Below are positions 1 through 5,899 of a stretch of DNA of 6,320 nucleotides, in pieces. This stretch comes from an uncultured Bacteroides sp. (GTDB lineage Bacteria; Bacteroidota; Bacteroidia; Bacteroidales; Bacteroidaceae): assembly GCA_934716785.1 (NCBI GenBank), contig CAKUYM010000252.1:1-6320 (forward strand). Reading direction: 5' to 3'. The notes below the pieces were generated by a model. The model made no database searches, was not told the DNA's origin, and saw nothing but the letters and a program-made list of their open reading frames with translations. A program made the position numbers and the translations under genes. Numbering within the stretch: position 1 is the stretch's first letter; every line of letters begins with the position of its first letter.

Positions 1-23
1 AGGAAACCTTAATATAATGAATC

Positions 24-50
24 GGTAGGACTTGACCTACTTTTTATTTG
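24..50 (+). terminator. Possible plus-strand intrinsic terminator
   Basis: GTAGG (25-29) pairs with CCTAC (36-40) around the 6-base loop ACTTGA, and the stem is followed directly by TTTTTATTTG. The outer bases G24 and T41 can add a G-U pair in plus-strand RNA. On the minus strand the stem is not followed by a T tract, so the polarity is rightward. It would end a plus-strand gene lying left of the window and converging on susD; a TAA in one frame at 10-12 could be that gene's stop, but this cannot be confirmed. The stem is short, so confidence is modest. Confidence 0.4.
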
Positions 51-108
51 TTAATTCAAAACTTAACGAACTATTGAATAGATATTTCATATGATATTAA
101 TTAAGTAG

Positions 109-175
109 TTTGAGCCTACCTTGAAAAGTTAGTTCTTTCACGCAGTTACTCCCAACTTTCCAAAGTAGACTCAAA
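109..175 (-). other. Long stem-loop in the susCD 3' untranslated region
   Basis: The arms 154-175 and 109-130 form a 22-bp stem with a 23-base loop (131-153), starting 40 bases after the susD stop codon. At DNA level there are three mismatches (115/169, 120/164, 124/160). In plus-strand RNA they are C-A or A-C clashes, but in minus-strand RNA all three become G-U pairs, so the stem is unbroken only in the susCD transcript. This argues for a role as RNA: 3'-end formation, protection from 3' exonucleases, or a processing site. The bases after the stem (CTACTTAATT) are not a clean U tract, so it is not a classical intrinsic terminator. It could instead be a copy of a dispersed intergenic repeat. 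Confidence 0.6.
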
Positions 176-214
176 TACAATCAGTTATAAAAAATACAAT
201 CTTAATACCTATTT

Positions 215-1780
215 CTATTCATATCCCGGAGTTTGCTCCAACAATGGATTAATACTCATTGTACTGACATCCAACGGCCATAACAATTTATATTTTTCAT
301 CCATACTTATCAATGCTTTAACAGACGGATAATTTGCGGAAGCAGAAAACACTAACGAATTGCGGGATGCATCCTGCATACGCACAACATCAAACCATCT
401 CTTGCCTTCCCATACAAACTCCTTGTCGCGTTCATGTAATATAGCCAATTCATTCTCCTCGAAACTACCATCAGTGTACTCGTGTCCGACATAGTCGTCA
501 CCATAAGCACGCTTGCGCACATCATTAATATAGGCACTACATGATTCGCCCAACCCATTCGCAACTTCAGCCATCATAAGCAAAGCATCGGCATAACGAT
601 AAACAATGATATCCGTATCATAAATACGGCTATTATTAGAATTAATTGAACCGATACATTTTTTCAAAACACAGCCGAAACTTTCAGCATCCATCTCTTC
701 TTTTGTATAATATTCAAGGAATGTTGCATCACGGCGAGTATCTTCCGCTTCATAAGCAGACCAAAAAGCATGTGTGTACTCGCTACGGAATACGCCACCG
801 GTTCCTTTCAAATTCAACGTATCTTTCTGTATCTTCTGTCCATCACGCCCATATACCTGTCCGACAAATAACGCATCCTGATACAGGAATTGTCCTCCCC
901 AATTAGTAGCTTCACCGTCTGCAAAATGCAAAGTGAAAATAACCTCTTTATTATTACGATTGGAGGTGCTGAATACATTTTCAAAATCAGATAATAATTC
1001 AAATTTACCTATAATCTGATTTAAAGCAGCTTGAGCTACTTTCAGATCTTCTGTTCCAGTAGCGGTATGTCCGGTAATGGTTACTTTAGCCGCCCACATA
1101 TATATTTCGGCTTTCAACATCAAAGTAGCAGCTTTAGACCACAAAGTTTTATCATAATTGTTCGCTACTGTTATATCAGCATAATTATTTTCCGACTTAT
1201 TAATATCCTCTTTTATAAACGTAAGTGTTGCTTCCGGCGTAGAACGCTCTACATAAAACTTATCAGCCGTCACCTTTCCATTCAATAATTCAACCTCAGT
1301 TACAATAGGTACACCCCCATATGTTTTGTATAGCATAAAATAATATAATGCTCTCATTCCATAGGCTTCAGCTAAATAATGTTTCCTGTCCGTATCTCCC
1401 AGAAAAGCACACTCATTCTCTACATTTTGAATGAAAAGATTAATTTTCATAATTGGAGAATAAAGTCCATACCAATTACTAATGCCTGGTCTGTCCTCAT
1501 CAATCACATTCGAACGCAAGTTGGCATAGTCCAAACTTGTATTTTCGGATGAAGTTCCTACACGTTGTGTTCCTCCGCGAACTTCTCCTAAAACATAAAA
1601 CATATCATAATTTGATCTCATCTGAGCATGTAATCCGGTCATGTATCCCGACACCTGTGCCTCATTTTTCCAATAGTCACCACCTCCGAAATAATCCTCT
1701 GGTGACAAATCCAAAGAGTCACAGGACGTATAGAGGACCGAAAACACAAACAAAGAAATGATGTATATTATTTTTTTCAT
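215..1780 (-). CDS. SusD/RagB family surface glycan-binding lipoprotein
   Basis: This 521-residue protein is the outer-leaflet lipoprotein that captures oligosaccharide and acts as the lid on its SusC partner. A lipoprotein signal peptide ends in LYTSC, with the lipidated cysteine at residue 20 followed by DSLDLSPEDYF. Residues 137-160 (RALYYFMLYKTYGGVPIV and preceding bases' codons) are the usual SusD N-terminal helical signature. RYADALLMMAEV (395-406), ERDKEFVWEGKRWFDVVRM (450-468) and the C-terminal LLWPLDVSTMSINPLLEQ (499-516) are SusD/RagB hallmarks. Length is normal for the family and the frame is intact. The start lies 18 bases after the susC stop, so the two genes are surely co-transcribed; the gap has no Shine-Dalgarno sequence, as is usual in Bacteroides. 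The ligand is not recognisable, because binding residues in this family vary widely. Naming it susD proper would imply starch binding, which is not supported. Confidence 0.96.
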   Translation of the reverse strand: MKKIIYIISLFVFSVLYTSCDSLDLSPEDYFGGGDYWKNEAQVSGYMTGLHAQMRSNYDMFYVLGEVRGGTQRVGTSSENTSLDYANLRSNVIDEDRPGISNWYGLYSPIMKINLFIQNVENECAFLGDTDRKHYLAEAYGMRALYYFMLYKTYGGVPIVTEVELLNGKVTADKFYVERSTPEATLTFIKEDINKSENNYADITVANNYDKTLWSKAATLMLKAEIYMWAAKVTITGHTATGTEDLKVAQAALNQIIGKFELLSDFENVFSTSNRNNKEVIFTLHFADGEATNWGGQFLYQDALFVGQVYGRDGQKIQKDTLNLKGTGGVFRSEYTHAFWSAYEAEDTRRDATFLEYYTKEEMDAESFGCVLKKCIGSINSNNSRIYDTDIIVYRYADALLMMAEVANGLGESCSAYINDVRKRAYGDDYVGHEYTDGSFEENELAILHERDKEFVWEGKRWFDVVRMQDASRNSLVFSASANYPSVKALISMDEKYKLLWPLDVSTMSINPLLEQTPGYE

Positions 1781-1798
1781 AATCTGTCTTTTTATATG

Positions 1799-4700
1799 TT
1801 AGAAAGAAATGTTTATACCAAAAATCACCGAACGAGGTAATGGATATCCACCGTTATTATCAGCCTTTTCTGGTGAGAATAAGTGCTTAGCCTCTGTCAA
1901 ATATCCCAGGTTCTGTCCAGTAACAGAGAACTCTACATTACTTAACTTAGCCTTTTGCGCCAAAAGTGATGGTAACCGATAGGCAAGCGTTAGTTCACGG
2001 AGTGCCAAGTAATTGCCATTGTACACAAACATGGAAGAACTGCGGCAGTAGTTTCTTTTACCCAACTGATCTGCCCAAACATAAGTAGGGTATTTAGCAT
2101 TCGGATTATCCGGTGTCCAAGTATCCTTCGTTTCCTGAATAGTATTATAAGTACCTTGCGCGCAAGACATAATCCACATTGATTTCCAGTCTACCGCCTT
2201 AAATCCTAATGCATAATCGAAACGTGCAGATAGCGTCAGCTCTTTCCAACTTACACTGGTATTAAAACCTCCTGTCCATTTAGGAACTGTATTTCCGACC
2301 TTTACCATATCATAATTATCAATCACTCCATCGCCGTTGACATCTTTCCATTTCACATCGCCCGGCTGAATAGGCAAAGCATTCGCAGACTTCCCATCAT
2401 CAACCAGTTTTTGGTAGCCGTGCGCTCCACCATATAGCGGACGTCCGGTAGAGCCATTGTTACCAGAAGTTAGGTCAATCAAATTACTGGGTATTTCTTC
2501 CTGTGATTTGTAGATACCTTCTGCCACAAACATATATAAATCGCCCGGACGCTGTCCTTCCTGATAGCCACCAACCCACATCTTCTCTTCACCATTGCCC
2601 GTATACACTTGATACGCCTCCTGACGATTGCGTTCCAGCCCATTATCAGGCAATGCCATTACCTTATTTATATTCAATGCTCCATTCCAGTTCAAATTCC
2701 ATTTCCAATCTTTTTTATCAATGATACGAAATGCAAGTTCAAATTCGAATCCTTGATTCTGAAACTTACCATTATTAGACACAACCGAATTAACTCCCGA
2801 ATTACCAGGCACAGTTATATTGGCATATTTGTCTGTCGTCAAACGATTATAATAGGTAAGATTGGCATTAATACGATTAGCAAGGAAACCAAGGTCAAGA
2901 CCAACTTCAAAGGTTCTGGTTCTTTCCCACTTCAGATATGAATTAGGAATGCTTCCCATAAGAAAACCAGCCACACCATTATACGTATTGCCACCATATG
3001 AACCTTGTACAGTATAGTTGCCTACAAAGTTCTTGTTTACATTACCATTCAAACCGAAACTTGCACGTAATTTACCAAATGAAAGTATATCGCTTGTGTT
3101 TGCCATAAATTGTTCCTTACTGAAAACCCATCCGGCAGATACACCGGGGAATACTCCCCAACGATTTTCTTTAGCTAACTTAGAATATCCGTCTTTTCTA
3201 AGCACCAATGACAACAGATATTTTGCCTGATAATCGTAATTCACACGTCCGAAGAAAGACATGATACGCTGGCGGGAATGCCAAGAGTCAATAGAGCGTT
3301 TTCCTTCTTCTTTTGTGGTGTATTGCAAATCCATAAAGTCGTCGGTCGGAGCTCCAGAACCGGATGCATTGAAACCTTTGTTGTAAGAATCATAATACTC
3401 GAAACCCGCCATCGCATCCAGATAATGATCCTTATTAATCTGATAATTATAATTCAATACAGCGTTATAAGTCTGATCCAACGTGCGATCATAAGAAGCG
3501 GATGTACTGCGCGAAGTAACCATGTTGCCCGGAGAGCTCAAATAGTCTTTATTAAAAGACTCAACCTTCTCTTCCTGATAGTACCAGATTGCCCCTAATT
3601 TTAACGACAATCCTTTCATAAAGTCAATGGTGAAAGACTGGTTCATTGTAAATTTGTCTGTGTTTTGGTCACGCACAAATTTATCAAAATTATATTGTTG
3701 ATTGCCATCTCCCGAGTTAGGTCCCAGCAACATTTCTCCATCAGCATTATAGCCGCGGAAAGTAGGCGGCAAGGATAAAACCCGTGAGAAGTAATTGGCT
3801 TCGGCTGTCTGAGTGGCAGGCAGACCATTCCAAGTAGCATCTGCAAAACTGAAACTGGAGTTGGAGGTCAGCCATTCTTTCAACTTATAATCTGCATTAA
3901 AAGTGAAAGTAATACGCTTGTACCAGTTGCCATATGCAGTACCGTCACTCTTATTATAGCCTAACCCCGCATAATAGCTTCCCTTTTCATTTCCACCACT
4001 CACACTTAAATTATAATCCTGTGAAAACGCAGGAGTCTGCACATTGAAATCTGCAATATCTGTGTTTTTATAGATAATTTTATCTCCGTATATAGGATCA
4101 ATCATCGTTTGCCAACCTTGGTTGAGCAAGAATGCCAGATTATCGGCGTACTTCATTGTACTCCAGACGGCAGAAGATGTTTTGTTCCCATCCAAAGGAG
4201 TCACCCCGTCACTTGCGAAATAAGCATTGCCGGTACCATAAGGAGTGGCACTTGTCAGCCCACTGAGAGAAGACCATGCTTTCACAGCGCTTCCGTCAGG
4301 ATGTTTCATGTCACCCGTATAAGCATTCTTATATCCCGTACGCATCCAATAAATATAGTCTCCGGCATCAAGAAAATCATAAGAGTTTTTGAAGTGGTTT
4401 AAACCGAATTTAGCTTTCAGGGTGACTTCCGCCCTGCCACTTTTTCCACGTTTGGTGGTAACCAGAATCACACCGTCATTGGCACGGGCACCGTAAATAG
4501 CTGTTGCTCCGGCATCTTTCAGGACTTCCATCGATTCGATATCGTCAGGATTGATATCACTCAAAGATGAACGCACTTGTCCGTCAATCAAGATAAGAGG
4601 AGAACCTGAACCATCAAAGTTAGTACCTCCACGAAGTACCAATGTCGGAGTGCTTCCCGGATTACCGGAGGTCTGGCTCACCGACAAACCCGCAACAGCA

Positions 4701-5128
4701 CCGGATAATGCCTGACCAGGATTCGAATACAATCCCTGTTTCAATGTTTCTTCTTTTACTTTGGAAATCGAATTAGTCACTTTGGTACGCAACTGCTTGC
4801 CGCCATAGCCCGTCACGACTACTTCTTCCAACATTTCAGAATCTTCTTTCATTTGAATTTTCAAAGAAGTTCTTCCCTTTAAATCAATTGTTTGCGTCTG
4901 ATATCCGATATACGATACCTTGATTTTCGCATTCGGATTTACTGTCAAAGAAAACTTACCGTCAATGTCAGTAATAATACCATTTGTGGTACCCACCTCA
5001 ATCACACTCGCACCGATAATTGGCTCACCGGTAGCATCACTCACCACACCGGTAATTGTTTTAGTCTGCGCCATAGCCCCTATGGAGCAGAAAAGACACA
5101 ACATAAGCAAAAGAATGTCTTTTTTCAT
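1799..5128 (-). CDS. SusC/RagA family TonB-linked outer-membrane transporter
   Basis: This 1109-residue TonB-dependent beta-barrel imports glycan fragments across the outer membrane together with the SusD-like lipoprotein encoded downstream. In order it shows a signal peptide (1-20, cleavage after AMA before Q21), a carboxypeptidase-D-like regulatory domain (about 24-95, with GEPIIGASV and DIDGKFSLTV), the EEVVVTGYG segment (101-109) seen at the TonB-box region of SusC proteins, and a plug domain to about 230 (PLILIDG at 177-183, DIESMEVLKDAGATAIYGAR at 196-215, ANDGVILVTTKRG at 216-228). A large barrel follows, with DVNGDGVID at 929-937, and ends in the aromatic residue typical of outer-membrane barrels (GINISF). 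It starts directly with the regulatory domain and lacks an STN domain, so signalling to an anti-sigma factor is not expected. Length is normal and there is no frameshift. The 47 bases before the start are AT-rich with no Shine-Dalgarno sequence. Expression probably depends on the invertible promoter just upstream. The substrate is unknown. Confidence 0.97.
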   Translation of the reverse strand: MKKDILLLMLCLFCSIGAMAQTKTITGVVSDATGEPIIGASVIEVGTTNGIITDIDGKFSLTVNPNAKIKVSYIGYQTQTIDLKGRTSLKIQMKEDSEMLEEVVVTGYGGKQLRTKVTNSISKVKEETLKQGLYSNPGQALSGAVAGLSVSQTSGNPGSTPTLVLRGGTNFDGSGSPLILIDGQVRSSLSDINPDDIESMEVLKDAGATAIYGARANDGVILVTTKRGKSGRAEVTLKAKFGLNHFKNSYDFLDAGDYIYWMRTGYKNAYTGDMKHPDGSAVKAWSSLSGLTSATPYGTGNAYFASDGVTPLDGNKTSSAVWSTMKYADNLAFLLNQGWQTMIDPIYGDKIIYKNTDIADFNVQTPAFSQDYNLSVSGGNEKGSYYAGLGYNKSDGTAYGNWYKRITFTFNADYKLKEWLTSNSSFSFADATWNGLPATQTAEANYFSRVLSLPPTFRGYNADGEMLLGPNSGDGNQQYNFDKFVRDQNTDKFTMNQSFTIDFMKGLSLKLGAIWYYQEEKVESFNKDYLSSPGNMVTSRSTSASYDRTLDQTYNAVLNYNYQINKDHYLDAMAGFEYYDSYNKGFNASGSGAPTDDFMDLQYTTKEEGKRSIDSWHSRQRIMSFFGRVNYDYQAKYLLSLVLRKDGYSKLAKENRWGVFPGVSAGWVFSKEQFMANTSDILSFGKLRASFGLNGNVNKNFVGNYTVQGSYGGNTYNGVAGFLMGSIPNSYLKWERTRTFEVGLDLGFLANRINANLTYYNRLTTDKYANITVPGNSGVNSVVSNNGKFQNQGFEFELAFRIIDKKDWKWNLNWNGALNINKVMALPDNGLERNRQEAYQVYTGNGEEKMWVGGYQEGQRPGDLYMFVAEGIYKSQEEIPSNLIDLTSGNNGSTGRPLYGGAHGYQKLVDDGKSANALPIQPGDVKWKDVNGDGVIDNYDMVKVGNTVPKWTGGFNTSVSWKELTLSARFDYALGFKAVDWKSMWIMSCAQGTYNTIQETKDTWTPDNPNAKYPTYVWADQLGKRNYCRSSSMFVYNGNYLALRELTLAYRLPSLLAQKAKLSNVEFSVTGQNLGYLTEAKHLFSPEKADNNGGYPLPRSVIFGINISF

Positions 5129-5173
5129 TAGTATTACTTTTAGTTAATAATTAAGATAAATTTAAATATTTAT

Positions 5174-5197
5174 CAAGTTCTGTTAGAACTAATGCAC
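5174..5197. repeat. Recombination site 1 (susC-proximal) of the invertible cassette
   Basis: The core 5176-5190 is AGTTCT-GTT-AGAACT, a perfect 6-bp palindrome around three bases. It fits AGTYYYN4GDACT, the motif published for inverted repeats flipped by the tyrosine recombinase Tsr0667 at susC/susD loci of B. fragilis. It has CA on its left and AATGCAC on its right, and the same flanks occur in the same orientation at site 2. It lies 47 bases upstream of the susC start codon, so any transcript from the cassette would carry it as a 6-bp hairpin in the leader. The motif and pairing are seen directly; recombination is inferred. Confidence 0.82.
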
Positions 5198-5222
5198 TCC
5201 AGTAATACCTTTCATATTGCCC

Positions 5223-5255
5223 CAAACCTTATATGGTACTTTCAATTAAAGCAAA
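5223..5255 (-). promoter_or_regulatory. Weak leftward promoter-like sequence inside the cassette
   Basis: On the minus strand TTTG (5255-5252) is followed after 21 bases by AAGGTTTG (5230-5223), one base away from the TAnnTTTG -7 element and with slightly long spacing. It points at susC in the present orientation and would start transcription near 5216. The mismatch falls in the well-conserved TA pair, so activity is doubtful. It is listed because, if active, it would give basal susCD expression in the orientation called OFF. Confidence 0.2.
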
Positions 5256-5381
5256 ATAGCACTCATTATAGCACCCCATTTTCTACCCGTTTCTGTGCTA
5301 CATTCATTATTCTTATCTACTGTTCAATTAGTATATATTTTATATTTATGAGCTTATATACAAAAATAATTTATTAAATAA

Positions 5382-5412
5382 TTTGCTATTATTAATAATA
5401 TAGATATATTTG
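5382..5412 (+). promoter_or_regulatory. Consensus Bacteroides promoter pointing away from susC
   Basis: TTTG (5382-5385) and TATATTTG (5405-5412) are separated by exactly 19 bases, a perfect match to the Bacteroides primary-sigma consensus (TTTG at -33, TAnnTTTG at -7). Initiation is expected near 5419-5421, reading rightward. No plus-strand gene follows, so in this orientation it would make only a non-coding transcript that crosses site 2 and approaches the terminator at 5831-5880. It lies wholly within the invertible cassette and would drive susCD after inversion. The element is seen directly; its activity is inferred. Confidence 0.75.
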
Positions 5413-5493
5413 CAGCGATTAAGGCATGCGTACATACAATTAGCGCCCCAAATCACTTACAAGACATCAGAACATATTAACGAATAATTCAAC

Positions 5494-5517
5494 CAAGTTC
5501 TAACAGAACTAATGCAC
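5494..5517. repeat. Recombination site 2 (distal) of the invertible cassette
   Basis: The core 5496-5510 is AGTTCT-AAC-AGAACT, the exact reverse complement of the site 1 core, and it fits the same Tsr0667-type motif. The flanks (CA on the left, AATGCAC on the right) repeat those of site 1 in direct orientation. Over 24 bases the two sites differ only in the central triplet. Weaker similarity continues rightward for about ten more bases (TCCAGTAATA against CTCCCAATAA). Confidence 0.82.
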
Positions 5518-5830
5518 CTCCCAATAACAGCATTCCAAATTATTTAATAATAACGCATATAAATGCCAAGCAACGGCCTATTGCAATCTTACACTATTTC
5601 AATTCCTTGGAGGTTATTAAAACAATCAAATTTATTACGACTCAAAAGATAAACAATATACACAAAACTGCATTCTTAAAACGAATAGATAAATGACAGG
5701 TAGAACAAATGGCGCATATTTGTACCGGTCACTGAGCAGCCGTATACCATTTAAACACCCTGAAAGTTCGTTTTGAGCATAAAGAGAACATAGCATCACT
5801 ACGTTTACAAGAAATCGACCAAAAGACTAA
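5511..5830. other. Gene-free spacer between the AGE terminator and the cassette
   Basis: This 320-base AT-rich stretch has no credible gene; the longest plus-strand reading noted from an ATG (5573) is 29 codons. It holds a possible leftward promoter at 5627-5657, listed separately. No tRNA, other strong hairpin, repeat array or insertion-sequence end was recognised. Confidence 0.6.
5627..5657 (-). promoter_or_regulatory. Possible fixed leftward promoter outside the cassette
   Basis: On the minus strand ATTG (5657-5654) is followed after 19 bases by TAAATTTG (5634-5627), a full match to the TAnnTTTG -7 element with one mismatch in the -33 element. Transcription would start near 5620 and run through the whole cassette into susC with a leader of about 490 nt, whatever the cassette orientation. 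AT-rich DNA produces such matches by chance, so confidence is low. If real, the switch would set expression level and would not silence the operon completely. Confidence 0.3.
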
Positions 5831-5880
5831 AATAAAAAATCCTTAACATAATTCCGTAGAATATGCCAAGGATTTTTATT
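5831..5880 (-). terminator. Intrinsic terminator of the AGE epimerase gene
   Basis: In the minus-strand RNA, AAAAAUCCUU (5877-5868) pairs with AAGGAUUUUU (5844-5835). Two G-U pairs, then CAUAUUC against GAAUUAUG with one bulged U, close a UACG loop flanked by a C-G pair, the very stable UNCG tetraloop type. A UUUUUUAUUUU tract follows. The hairpin begins about 20 bases after the AGE stop codon. The G-U pairs become C-A mismatches on the plus strand, so the polarity is leftward, although the outer stem and TTTTT on the other side could also slow rightward transcripts from the cassette promoter. Confidence 0.88.
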
Positions 5881-5899
5881 TGAAAAAGAGAATATTATC

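Larger units (their letters stand above)
5176..5510. promoter_or_regulatory. Predicted invertible promoter cassette controlling susCD
   Basis: A 305-bp segment (5191-5495) lies between two palindromic recombinase-type sites whose central triplets are reverse complements (GTT and AAC). It is AT-rich, holds no convincing gene, and contains the only consensus Bacteroides promoter of the intergenic region, now pointing away from susC. Flipping the segment maps coordinate x to 10686 minus x, so the promoter would occupy about 5304-5274 on the minus strand and start transcription near 5266, giving a leader of about 138 nt to the susC start. The layout matches simple promoter inversions known for B. 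fragilis surface genes. No alternative susC 5' ends or extra sites were seen, so this is not a shufflon. The recombinase is not encoded here. Confidence 0.78.

Noticed and set aside
131..153. AGTTCT and AGTTACT in the loop of the 3' hairpin as a third recombination site
   Set aside because: The bases that follow do not complete AGTYYYN4GDACT, and there is no paired half-site.
3018..3598. Plus-strand open frames of 70-106 codons within susC and similar ones within susD
   Set aside because: They are antisense shadows of strongly supported minus-strand genes and show no domain or initiation signal.
5256..5274. ATAGCAC repeated twice, 12 bases apart, as a regulator-binding site
   Set aside because: Only a 7-base repeat in AT-rich DNA with no symmetry and no link to a promoter element.
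5361..5368. TATTTTTG on the minus strand as a promoter facing susC
   Set aside because: It matches the -7 element, but no TTTG lies at the right distance upstream; chance matches are expected in such AT-rich DNA.
5192..5377. Plus-strand open frame of 61 codons inside the cassette
   Set aside because: Low-complexity composition from AT-rich DNA, no recognisable domain, no ribosome-binding signal, and the cassette promoter starts downstream of it and points away from it.
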